Origin: Cyathus striatus | Taxonomy: Eukaryota; Basidiomycota; Agaricomycetes; Agaricales; Nidulariaceae | Direction of reading: 5' to 3' | Length of the DNA stretch: 64,000 nt | Assembly (NCBI GenBank): GCA_025738555.1 | Contig: JAOVFP010000013.1 | Location: 2,480,001-2,544,000, forward strand | Shown here: positions 12,918 through 22,735 of the stretch, piece after piece | How positions within the stretch are numbered: the stretch's first letter is position 1 | How the letters are laid out: each line of letters starts with the position of its first letter | Position numbers and translations under genes: made by a program | Notes under the pieces: model-generated | What the model was told of the DNA's origin: nothing | The model's input: only the letters and a program-made list of their open reading frames with translations | The model's database searches: none

Positions 12918-14568
12918 CTACCCGTCTGACTCTGACATCAGGTCGTCGGAATACTCAATAATATCTCTGTGGATCTCCAAAGCCGTCACAAAGTCTACCT
13001 GCCAATCACCATCGGTATCGTAGAACTCGTCACGCAATTCATCGAGTAAATAGCTGTGGTCCGCAGCCACATTGGCATTTTCATCTTCTATATCATCCAG
13101 ATGGGTATTGTCATCGCGGTCTTCAGTCTGACCTTCGTCTTCGCTTTCGTAGCCAGAACTTGCTTCATCAGAGTTATAAGTCTCATCGTCATCCTCGTCA
13201 GAGTCCGTGCTATCTGACGAGCAATAATTGCCAGTAATTTCATACAGTAATTCGTCGGTGCGACAAATAAAATCGAGACGACTTTCCAACCCGATGAGTG
13301 GAAATCCAAGGGTGTAAGAAAAGTCTCCTGCATCCGAGCTGGGAAGTGACATGTTGAATGGCAAGTCATATAAATGCGTCAGGGATGGATCTAGTCGTCG
13401 TACGTATTTCAGCTTTGGAAGAGTAGACCAATCGACATTCCTAAAATTCTGCCGAATTTTTAGAATATCATATTCATATGTATCAATGAGCTGAAGATTC
13501 TCGTGTTCGTATGCCGTCAACACTAATTTGAACTCATCTCCGACCACCAAATGTTCCAAGGAAGGACACGCAGAAAGGTCAAGAGGTACGGGTAGAAAGT
13601 CTCCGATGTCCAAATAACGAAGCTTATGACCACATGAATGAATAAATGAGCTGAAATAACCGATGTTTGAATCGTTTATCGTGTGAGAGTTCCAAATTGC
13701 ACGCGGATAGGTGCATATTGTTAATCGAAGCAAAGATGGAAATCGGAATGCCTGCGAAAACCCATCGAAACCCTGAGGAACTTCTCGGTGTAGAAAAGAA
13801 CATTTAAGAGATAGAACACATGGGAAGTGTAAGCCGCCAGTTGGAAGTGTTGAATTAATGTTGAAACCTTTGTTGAAAACAAGGTGCAACTCAGTGAGAG
13901 TATTCAGTAATATATTCCTGTATGATTCTGAGAACAAGGAAATATCTCGAATGTCGCAGCTGAGTTTCGCGAGCTTCTCCGGGCTTGGTACAGGTATAGA
14001 GGTAATTGCATTATGAGAAAATTGATATCCTGCTTCGAAGAAGGTATCGAGAGAAGTCAATTGACTGCAGTTCCTATAGATTTCAACCAGGCTTTTAAAG
14101 CAAACGACGGACATGCCGCCTGGAATGTAGCAATTAATGTGAATGTGTTTGATGAATGCAGCTAGAGTGGGTTTAGTCCGGAGTGAATACAGAAGCGCTG
14201 GTATTTGTGTACATCGTCTGAATACGATGCTTTCATATAGCATGAGAGATCCAGCACCATACCATGCCTTGCAGACCATGATGATAGACTTCTTCATTCG
14301 GGTGCTCCAATTCCAAGCAGAATTAGACCCGCGAGTGAGAGATGGATCGAGCAAGAACGGAGGCGGAATCACATATCCAAATATCGATAACATCAGCTCA
14401 GTCGGAAGCCTTAGGATTTCAGCTCCCTGGACAAGTTCAACTGGTGGATCATCTACCGAGAGCATATCCAATCTCTATACAGATGTTATGATCTGTCTGA
14501 GAATTCAGTATTAATCAAGGATGTTGATTGACTCGTACCTCAGTTAAAACAACTTGATCGGAATCCAT
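12918..14568 (-). CDS. F-box-like protein with LRR-like C-terminus (intact copy)
   Basis: A small first exon at 14539-14568 (MDSDQVVLTE) is joined in phase across a 64-base intron (GTACGA..GTATAG) to one long exon. That supplies the ATG that the long exon lacks at its open end. An F-box-like helix pair lies at about residues 20-70 (LRLPTELMLSIFGYVIPP, then VCKAWYGAGSLMLYESI). Then come irregular Leu-rich repeats with HIHINCYIP, LTSLDTFFEA and GHKLRYLDIGDF. The C-terminal 100 residues are strongly acidic with Asp/Glu/Ser runs. F-box proteins of this type are expected to act as substrate adaptors of SCF ubiquitin ligases; the target is unknown. An inverted, broken paralogue lies at 18.87-20.32 kb. 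Confidence 0.8.
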
Positions 14569-15556
14569 CTTTTAGTAAAGGTATTATTATAGTAAAATCC
14601 ATTCAAGGTTCCAACAGAAAAATAATAGCAATGGTCAACGTCACGGTCGTCGCGGATTTTTTTATCGACAATCTTCTTTGGGTTTATTTTTGGTTTGTTT
14701 GGTCATTAACTCTAAATGAAAACACCAGAACACAGATTTAAATGTATACTACTTACTAACATACTTATATTTTGGCTTTGAAAAATTGGGGCGGTCAACC
14801 GTACTGAAATGCTTCTTCATTTACGCAAATTATAATAATTTAGTGTTAAACGAAGCAATAATTGACAATAAGTCTTGAATAAATCAGTATAAAAATTGTA
14901 TACTTATTCATGTTAAACTATAGTAACTTCAAGTGGCTACTAGGCTCTATCCGTTTATGCAGTGGTAATAAATCGTTCCATTGTGTCACCTTTTCATTGA
15001 GAGCCATTGTTATCGTTCCGAACGAGTGAGAATCAAATAATCAAACAAACCGATAGCCTTATATGATGAAATACTATAGCTTATCCACTATGTATTCAAG
15101 GTCCTCGCCGCTGTTGTTAATTTTCAAATGTCAGAAACTGACTCATTGGTAGCTGAAATCGCCCTCTAAACGATCTTGCGTTAATAACTTCATAGTAGTA
15201 ATTGGATTATATCGTGTTCGGTCCATTGGTATGATGAAAAGGCAGTAAGAAAATCAATCCCCCCAGATCTCCCTGTGTGACCACAGCTTGAATGGAGTGA
15301 ATATGAATATGGCGATAAAAATTATCAACTTTCCCGTGAGATATATATCCTGAAAATGTAGCATAAGTAGTAGAGTAGAAGCAAGTACGTCGGACAGGGA
15401 GTAACTGAGGCAGCACTGGCGAATGTCAATAATTAATTTGCTATTGAAAACTAACTCCAGAGAAGATACATGATTGGAACATGACCATTCTTAGTCTATA
15501 ACAGACGCGCACAAGCTCGGGCCACTACATATGAGTGGAGACTCAGAGGCTCTCGC
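14569..15556. other. AT-rich divergent intergenic region
   Basis: About 1 kb upstream of both the F-box gene and the gene at 15654. Very AT-rich around 14700-15100. No gene, tRNA or repeat was recognised apart from the promoter elements listed at its right edge. Confidence 0.5.
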
Positions 15557-15600
15557 GACGCGTGAACGCGTCAATGGCAATGACGTCATATACAAATACT
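15557..15600 (+). promoter_or_regulatory. Promoter with paired MluI boxes, CRE and TATA-like element
   Basis: A perfect palindrome, GACGCGT-GA-ACGCGTC (15557-15572), contains two ACGCGT boxes, the MBF-type site of fungi. It is followed by a perfect CRE, TGACGTCA (15581-15588), and an AT-rich ATATACAAAT (15587-15597). These lie 50-100 bases before ATG 15654. That spacing decides for this start rather than the in-frame ATG at 15531, which would place the elements inside the coding region. Confidence 0.6.
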
Positions 15601-15653
15601 TCCCTCATAACCGGTATCCTTACCATTCCTGCTCCTCTATCTGCACCATAACC

Positions 15654-16648
15654 ATGTCCTCGCAAGATAAACCGCAGTCGATGACTTCCAAGCTGGTGTC
15701 TACTGCAATCGACACCTTTCACGCCCTCAACGATGCCGAATTGCACCATGCGCACAACTCACCGTACTCAACAATCCGTCACACAAGACCATGGGTTTAC
15801 TATCGTGGCCTTTACACCCTCGTCCCAATATCCATCCTAGGTACAAAGACTCTCCCTCCTCATCGACTTACGCTACAGAAACGTGGCTGGAGAACTGGGT
15901 TGTTAGGATGGACAATGGGCAGTTGGATAGGAGGAACCGTGGGGAAAGAGGTGGATGTTACGCCAGATATCGTTCTTTCTTGGAATGGTGATTACAATGG
16001 AAAGGAGGGGAAGGTGGAAGAGAAGAAGAAGAAGCAGTATGACAATGAGATCGCTATGCTTGCACCAGAAGGCCACAAGGTCCTCGAAACAGACATCATA
16101 CACATTCCCGTCTCTTCAGGAGATGGATACTTCCGTATTCTCGCTTACCCCTCCAATTCCCACACCCCTATTGCAAGCACATCAACATTCCGCGTTGGTT
16201 CGCTTTCCCTAGCTAGTGCATGTCCAAGAGGGGCTTCTCCTATTACTTTGCTCCCCGAGTTCGCATTGAAAAGTGCCTCAGTGTCGGGAAGTGCTCTAGC
16301 CTGGGGAACCTTTTACACCTTTTTCCCATTCCTCAAAATCGCAGAGATGGTTCCTGGAACACATAGTTGGGGTTCATGGGCGTTACGGAGGGCGTACGAG
16401 TTGGCTGGTGGGGATGAGAAAGTGGAAGAGGCGAAGGAAAGGCTAAAAGTTGAGGAAAGGAGGAGGGAGATTGAGAAGGGTGTCTACAGGAACGTGAGTT
16501 GTATCTTATTGCTTGGTACCGAACGGTTGACTGATAGGCTTAACCGATTGTTTAGGTTCCCTTCGGAAGTATGGGTGTGAGGACGGTTTATGATTTGGAA
16601 GAGGATGAGAAGAGGGGGAAAGGTGGGGTGATGTTTAAGAGGGAGTAG
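15654..16648 (+). CDS. Conserved fungal protein of unknown function
   Basis: One long exon (15654-16493) and a second (16556-16648), joined across a 62-base intron with GTGAGT and TTTAG borders. The protein (about 310 residues) begins MSSQDKPQSMTSK in an ACCATGTCC context. Conserved-looking blocks are RPWVYYRGLYTLVPI, KRGWRTGLLGW, FRVGSLSLASACPRGAS, FYTFFPFLKIAEMVPG and, in exon 2, VPFGSMGVRTVYDLEEDE. I know this block order from widely conserved fungal proteins carrying inconsistent database names, so no function is assigned. The central hydrophobic stretch (ALAWGTFYTFFPFLKIA) could associate with membrane. It lies between the two halves of the inverted F-box duplication. Confidence 0.75.
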
Positions 16649-16832
16649 TTTTTGATAAGTTATAATCATAATAATTTAAATAACAGCAAACTTGCTAAAT
16701 AAACAAGTAGCTTTCAAGCTTTCAGCAGAGGAGATTAGATTCGATGCGACATGGACACCACTGCCAGTAGTCTGCTACCACAAACTCAAATCACACGATG
16801 TAAGATCCCACAGGGAGATTTTTTTATTGGAT

Positions 16833-16945
16833 GTGCTCTTAGTTCGACTTTGCAAGCACAAATTCTTGAGATCCCACAAGGGAAAACGAGAGAGCACATG
16901 TATCCCACACACCCTAGGAAGATGTTATCCTTCAGCTCTTGTTCA
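16833..16945 (+). repeat. Dispersed repeat copy B (shared with 4.75-4.88 kb)
   Basis: It starts GTGCTCTTAGTTCGACTT and runs through GCAAGCAC, ACAAGGGA, GTATCCCACACACCCT and GGAAGATG to ATCCTTCAGCTC. The blocks match copy A (4750-4883, minus strand) in order, with B shorter by several small deletions. A short sequence just upstream (GATCCCACAGGGAG, about 16805) echoes an internal block, so the element may extend further left. Confidence 0.6.
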
Positions 16946-17110
16946 AGTTGTCGATCCATCCTCAGCGTTGTATCTTTTCATCTCTCACAAATCATTCTCT
17001 ACTCAATGTGCTGTTTGGAAATTTCGTGGCTGAAATAAAAAAACCATTCTCCCGGCAGTCGTAAATATGGCAAATGAAATAGCTCACCAGGTCCCAATCC
17101 ATCTCTAGGA

Positions 17111-17392
17111 TTATATGCGTTTCAATTTACCGGGTTTTATGAGCCATGACAAGGGTATGCGCGAGGAAATAGGATGCTGAGGAAGAAATGAACTGGAGAA
17201 GAATATATTGTTGTTAAGGTACAAGTTTGAATCGATCGTATCATGACCAAAAGGATCGTATAAACCAGGAGACATAGTAGCCAGAACCAGGTACAGTTGC
17301 CAGTCAGTCGTCGCATTGAAAAGGACATCACATGGTGCAGGGGGTGGAGAAGTTGACATGATTGTGGTTGGGAGGAAAGACGAGTCCGACAT
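17111..17392 (-). CDS. Doubtful small ORF
   Basis: A 93-codon frame starting MSDSSFLPTTIMSTS with an ATG at 17392. It lies about 35 bases downstream (minus strand) of a CACGTGATC box. The C-terminal half is rich in Asn, Ser and Phe. No family is recognised, and an overlapping frame of similar length exists, so this may well be chance. Confidence 0.2.
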   Translation of the reverse strand: MSDSSFLPTTIMSTSPPPAPCDVLFNATTDWQLYLVLATMSPGLYDPFGHDTIDSNLYLNNNIFFSSSFLPQHPISSRIPLSWLIKPGKLKRI

Positions 17393-17427
17393 AGTACAAC
17401 GACGAGTCTACCGCTCGATCCCGTCGA

Positions 17428-17436
17428 CACGTGATC
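17428..17436. promoter_or_regulatory. GATCACGTG / CACGTGATC site
   Basis: An RTCACGTG-type element, the binding consensus of Cbf1-like bHLH factors in fungi. The same nine bases occur at 22197 and, as far as CACGTGATC, at 25337. Confidence 0.4.
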
Positions 17437-18132
17437 ACTCGGAGTATTCTTATTTGCCATTTACCTGTGATAGAAACAATACTTCAGGCTTGCTTCAGGC
17501 CTTCAGGCACTGACCAAGCACTGATACTTACTCTGACAGACCAAGCTTCACAGATACATACTAGGCTATTACCCGAAAACATGCACATGGTTCTCCGTGG
17601 AAGAAAGTTACAAATGGCGTACAAATGACTAGAAACACCAATAAACCAACAAGATTGAACACCAATTGAACACCATGACATTGCTAGTACGGACTGCGTT
17701 CAAGTTTGTCATGCGTTCGCACTAAGAGCTTCGCGTCCCTTTAACATCCATTTATCGTTGATTTGAAGTTAATTTACCGTAGGAGAATCGAGATACAGCA
17801 AGATATAAGCGCTAAGTTCCCAATCTCTGCCTCACATACTTATGGCACTGTTGCATGCAAGCTGCATTTTATCTCGCGAGTTACCGACTCGAGACTGTTG
17901 CAACTTGCCGAACTGTTTCTACAGATGATGATCGGTACTTTGTACACCGAAATTCGTTTTTGTTATAACTTCGTCAATCGTTCATGTACTTACGTATAAC
18001 TTTGTACATACGTTTTCCGAGAATTATACTAAAACATACTTAAATTTCACGTCACTACGACAAGAACTAAGGGAGATATTTATGTTTTATTGGTTTTGAT
18101 GCGAATTCTGTGAACCACTATTCGGTTGTACA

Positions 18133-18203
18133 GTGTCACACAATGCGTGACAGCCCTGCTTTCCCTGCCATCGGGCCTTCAGGGGTGTCACGCTGTGTGA
18201 CAC
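18133..18203. repeat. Strong imperfect inverted repeat (hairpin)
   Basis: The left arm GTGTCACACAATGCGTGACA (18133-18152), continuing GCCCTG to 18158, pairs with the right arm at 18180-18203. The right arm reads on the other strand as GTGTCACACAGCGTGACACC, then CCTG. The arms match over 24 bases with one 2-base bulge and one mismatch, around a loop of about 21 bases. It could be a foldback or MITE-like remnant or a paired TGTCAC regulatory site. No flanking duplication is evident. Confidence 0.65.
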
Positions 18204-18872
18204 ATCATGTACTATTTTGGGGGATGAGAAGGAGATCTTGCCGTTTTCACAGTAAACACATAAACTTTCAGGAATAAAATGATATGTGCGTGCATTTAAA
18301 GTATGTACGAGTGCAAAATAAGTTCTGTATCAGCCAAAAGTGTACAAATTCATAGGAAACAGCATTGTCAGAATTTCGAAAATTTCACAAAAACACACCA
18401 AAATCAGTATCACCATTTAAACAGAAATAGATATGTAAAAAATAACATATGTAGTCAACCTCTGTTCTATATTCTACAGGATAATGCCCAGAATTAAGTA
18501 ATACATGCAAAGGTTTTAGAGAAAAGTGCTACTGTACAAAGGAGTAGTGGTGTACAAAGGACCGATCATCATCTGTATTGCTTGTTTGGTTTTGGCCTCA
18601 AGTATAAACATGGGCCCTCAAATTCAAACATCAACGTAAAAAATGCCACTTGGTTAAAACGCTCAGCGACTAGCATTTCACGTTAGACCCTTGTCTGTTC
18701 AATGAGATTTTCTGGAAGCTTTATGCCTTTTTTATAGTACGTGCCATCACAATTAATAATGGGATCCAGCATTGCCGGTGTAACGGGGGTACGACTCATT
18801 TTGTCAAGTCTGCGATGGTTCAAGCTGAATTCTAATGACTACTCATCTGCATAGCACCTACAAGATCTCTCA

Positions 18873-20318
18873 TTGCATGAACCTCCAGTTGTAATTGTTC
18901 ATGGAGCTCCAATTTCGGCGCTTCCTGTGGAACTTCTAGTGGCCATCTATGAATATGTCCTTCCACCTAAATTCATGCTGGACCCGTCTCTCAGTCGAGG
19001 TCCTGATTCTGCTTGGAATATGAGCACGCGGATGAAGAAGTCTATTATTGCGGTCTGCAGATCATGGTATTACATTGCTGTTCCCTTGTTGTATCAAAAT
19101 GTTGCCTTCAGAAGGTGCACGCAAATACCGGCGCTTCTAGATTCACTTCGAACAAACCCCTCACTGGCGGCTTTCGTCAAGCGCATTCATGTGAACTGCT
19201 ACTTTCCTCCAAGCATGATAGATGTTTGCTTTGAAAGCATGGCGGAAATCTACCAGTACTGCAACGAATTAAGTTCTCTCGACGTTTTTTCCGTCTCAGG
19301 ATACTATTCTGGGCATAATCCTATAGCTACCTTACCTGTACCTAATCCCCAGAACTTCACGAAACTCAGCTGTGACATCCAAGTCATTTTCTCCTTCCCA
19401 CACGCATACCGGGGCACACCCCGGAATAATCCAACCGAACCGCACCCCGTGCTAAACAGTTATTTCGATTATTATTCGCTTCCTACTGGCAGTTTACACT
19501 TCCCGTCTGTTGTATCTCTGCGATGTTTTACAGTCCAAGGATCTTTCAAAGGGTTTCCACGGGTTCTTTACTTTCCTTCACTGCTTCAATTAACATTAAG
19601 TCACCATTACGTGCACGGTAATAGCTGTGGCCCATCAATCGACTCTAGTAATCCTACTACTCTATCTGGCTTCATTGGAGCATGCGGACACAAGCTGCGC
19701 TATTTGAATATTGGAACCTTTTATCCAAATGTAGAATGTCTTAACATCGCCATATGTCCAGCCCTGGAACATCTGGTAGTCGGCAAAGGGTTCAAGCTAG
19801 TGTTGGTATCACATAAACACAATAGCCTTTCAAATTATCGATACGTATCATGATGATGTCCGTAAAGTCGAAAGGATGTTCAGCGCGGTTGATTGAGCCG
19901 ATATTCCCAAGTTGATGTATGTGCGACGCTAGATCCAGCCTTGGAACACCTGTATGATCTACCTCTCAATGTTGCAGTTGCAGAATCGATCGCAGCGAAC
20001 TCGAGTTATATTGTAGGATTTCCCATCATCGATTGGAAATGCCAATACGAGCTCATTTATCCTACCGTGGAGAGCTCATGGCGGGTCGATGACGACCAAA
20101 CAGATGACTTGGATTACATTCCTGATTCGAACTGTACTGACGATGAAGACTACACCGATGAGGAAGATTGTGTGACTATGTTTCCCAGTAGGTTGCGAAA
20201 GGAATTAAGCGACGAGTTCTACGACAGCGATGGAAAGGGTCTTCAGCCGGTGAACTTTCTTATGGCTTTGGAGATTCACAGAAAAGCTGGGAGGATTGGA
20301 AAAAATCCAGTTCTCTGA
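18873..20318 (+). pseudogene. F-box-like pseudogene, inverted paralogue of 12918-14568
   Basis: Aligns over its whole length with the intact F-box gene. Shared blocks include LPVELLVAIYEYVLPP, DPSLSRGPDSAWNMSTRMKKSII, FRRCTQIPALLDSLRTNPSLAAF, GHKLRYLNIG and, at the end, ELSDEFYDSDG and FLMALEIHRK. Several lesions are visible. No ATG lies in frame at the 5' end, and the small first exon with its donor is not preserved. A frameshift falls after VSHKHNSL (about 19830). In the frame that follows, a TGA replaces the Trp codon of VDWSTLPK (about 19896), and another single-base loss follows at RRLDP (about 19928). The acidic tail is shorter than in the intact copy. The two copies face outward, consistent with an inverted duplication. 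Confidence 0.8.
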
Positions 20319-20631
20319 TATCAGAAACCAGTGATTTGGACTACTAGTGCATGCGTGTTGGAAATCAAATACATATACCCACATGTCCATTTATAATGCT
20401 ATTAGGCAGGTTCATCAGTTTCAAGGCCAATGATGTTTGCCTTGAACTTTTACATCGATAAATTGCACGAAAGAAGTCTGACACACGTTGTATGCAGTAC
20501 TAGTCTTGACTCAGACATATACCGCTTGCTTCAAAGAGATTGAAGACACGTTCAGTAAATCCATATATTGCATCTAACTTCCATCTAATATACACTATCT
20601 ACAGTGTCAAATTTCCGCAAAAATAAATCAA
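20319..20631. other. Short intergenic region
   Basis: About 310 bases between the F-box pseudogene and the 3' end of the reductase gene. AT-rich; no feature seen. Confidence 0.5.
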
Positions 20632-22071
20632 TCAGTATAGGCTGAGGTCCACAGAAGCCAGCATATCTTGTCCATCCAACACTGCCAAAAGGTTCTTCAC
20701 AGCCAAAGTGGCCATTCCTACCCTTGTCTCATTCGTCCCACTTCCAATATGCGGCAGAATTGCGCATCTGGGTTCTTTCACAAGTGGATGATCTCTCGTC
20801 ACCATCGGCTCGCCCTCAACCACATCCAGCCCCGCACCCCAGATCCATCCCTCACTCAGCGCCTTGGCCAGTGCGTCGGAATCAATCAGGGTACCTCGTG
20901 CAGCGTTCACTAATACACTCGTCCGCTTCATCTTGCGCAAGAAGTCTTCGTTTATCAGGTGTCGTGTTGATTCTCCTCCTGGGGCGAGAATGAACAGCAC
21001 ATCGCTCTCACTCGCGAGCTCGTCGAGGTCTACACGCCGCAGTGAGTTGAGTTTGTGTTTGGCTTGAATGGCCGCATCACGTTCTGTGTTGGGCTTGGAT
21101 TTTGGGTTGGAAGAGTAGATGCAGTCAGTTATACCGAAAGGGATCAGACGGGCGAGAGTGGCTTGTGAGATCCGTCCAAAGCCGAGGAAGCCTGCAGTGC
21201 GTTTGGGAGAGATTGGAGATGCGCTGAGTTGGGGCCCGCAGAAGATGTAAGGTGCCCACGGGGAGTTGGGCCACTGTTGTGGTGGGTGAGGTTAGGGAAA
21301 TGCGGAGGGAGAGAGGAACTTACATTGCTATCGTTTACGACTTGCATGGATTGCTTCACGTTACGACCTGCAATAAGTGCGAGCATGATGGAGAGATCGG
21401 CGACTAAAAGACACGTATGGGTTAACTGGGTATAGCCCGAGGATGCACCAAAGAAGAGCACCTGCGTCGGTCAAGACATCGGGAGTATAGCCTAGCTTGA
21501 CTCCTCGCTTTGCGGCTTCGGACGTGTTTACATGTTCTAATACTAATGGGAAGGGGCGTATTTCTGGACAACATTTAGCACGTACCATATCCAACGGACA
21601 TCGTAGAGACGACTTGTAGGCTTGGTCCAGCTGGCAGTGGGATCAACAAGATTTCTTTCGACAAACGTCATTTGTGATATCACGAACCTGCGTCAAAAAC
21701 ATCTGGTCCAACCTAGCAAGAATTCAATGATTTAAACCACAGACTCATTGGATTTCACTAGCCTTGTCTGTCATCATGACCAGTAACGCTGTTGCACCTC
21801 GAACATTCGCAAGTACCCAAGCGGGGTCGGACGCACCCTCTTCAGGCCACACAACGAGCTATACATCGAAACATCACACAAGGAACCATGTTATGGCCGT
21901 AAAGTCGCAGCCCACCTCTATATCGGTCCTCTGCTCCAGTAGGGGCATCACATCTGGTCCTAGATTCCTTGTTACAACGACTTTTGGGCGGCGGCTGTAC
22001 ATATGGGGGATGAGGGAGGTCAGACGGTTGAGCAGGGACGGGGAGGGCATTATTGACTCAATGGGAGGCAT
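20632..22071 (-). CDS. Glyoxylate/hydroxypyruvate reductase (D-isomer-specific 2-hydroxyacid dehydrogenase)
   Basis: Reduces glyoxylate to glycolate and/or hydroxypyruvate to D-glycerate with NAD(P)H. The N-terminal exon has RRPKVVVTRNLGPDVMPLLEQ. A later exon has SVGYEHVNTSEAAKRGVKLGYTPDVLTD, nearly the GRHPR signature, with the Val-Gly-x-x-His loop. The Rossmann part shows FLGFGRISQATLARLIPFG. The catalytic set is visible: Arg in NAARGTLID, Glu in VVEGEPM and His in LPHIGSGT. About six exons and 330-340 residues, normal for the family. The start at 22071 gives MPPIESIMPS; MPSPSLL and MYSRRPKV are alternatives. It is divergent from the cyclin gene across 660 bases. Confidence 0.88.
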
Positions 22072-22735
22072 GCTAATTAGGCGTCAGTTGCGGATTATAA
22101 GGCCTGTGGGTTGTTCCAGCTTCTTTGCTATCGATTAGAGAGGGAAGGCAATTTAAGAGCATGTGGCGGAGACGCGGGCCGATAGTCGACGCGTAGCACG
22201 TGATCATTTAGATCCCCTCTTTGGACTGGACCCGAGTGGGTGTTGGAGTGGACCGTGGTGGGTGACGTTCTAGGTAGGAATAAGATGGACAATATGATGC
22301 CCTGCAGGGAATGGGAGAACGACAGTACAGCCTTGCTGTGATGGGCGCGTATCGATTATTAGTTTGCAGTAAAGATACGGACGATTGAGAGAATGAATAT
22401 ACTTACTTTAATTTCGACAATAATGTGCAATATTGAATATTGAAATTTGAAAGATGGCGTTCGAAATACAAGGACCATGCTGGCCCAAGAAGAAGGAAAG
22501 ACGCGCATTGTTCGCGAATATGACAATAAAGATGGACATAAATGGGAAACGACGCGGTGCGGGACATGTGACTTACGCGTTCGCATTATTTGTTTGGTAT
22601 TTGTGTACGTCACGTGTTGTTGGATACAACTCGGAATTTCGCCGCTTGGCATCGCCCATCTCGTCCTCCACCTCCACCTTCTTCCTAAACTCTCCATTCT
22701 CTCCCTTCCTCTGCTCATAATACCCACGAGATCAT
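22072..22735. promoter_or_regulatory. Divergent promoter region of reductase and cyclin genes
   Basis: It contains two ACGCGT MluI boxes (22189-22194 and 22575-22580) and two E-boxes of RTCACGTG type (22197-22205 as CACGTGATC; 22609-22616 as CGTCACGTG). MluI boxes upstream of a mitotic cyclin fit MBF-type cell-cycle control, which is an inference. Small open frames at 22359-22746 overlap in three frames and were not accepted. Confidence 0.5.

Larger units (their letters stand above)
16649..18872. other. 2.2 kb region of mostly non-coding DNA
   Basis: It contains a dispersed repeat copy (16833-16945), one doubtful small gene (17111-17392), a CACGTGATC site and a strong hairpin (18133-18203). 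The remainder is AT-rich, with only short frames in poor sequence context. It separates the conserved gene at 15654 from the decayed F-box copy. Confidence 0.5.

Noticed and set aside
15531..15653. In-frame upstream ATG at 15531 as start of the conserved gene
   Set aside because: It would place a palindromic double MluI box, a CRE and a TATA-like element inside the coding region, and the extra 41 residues are not protein-like.
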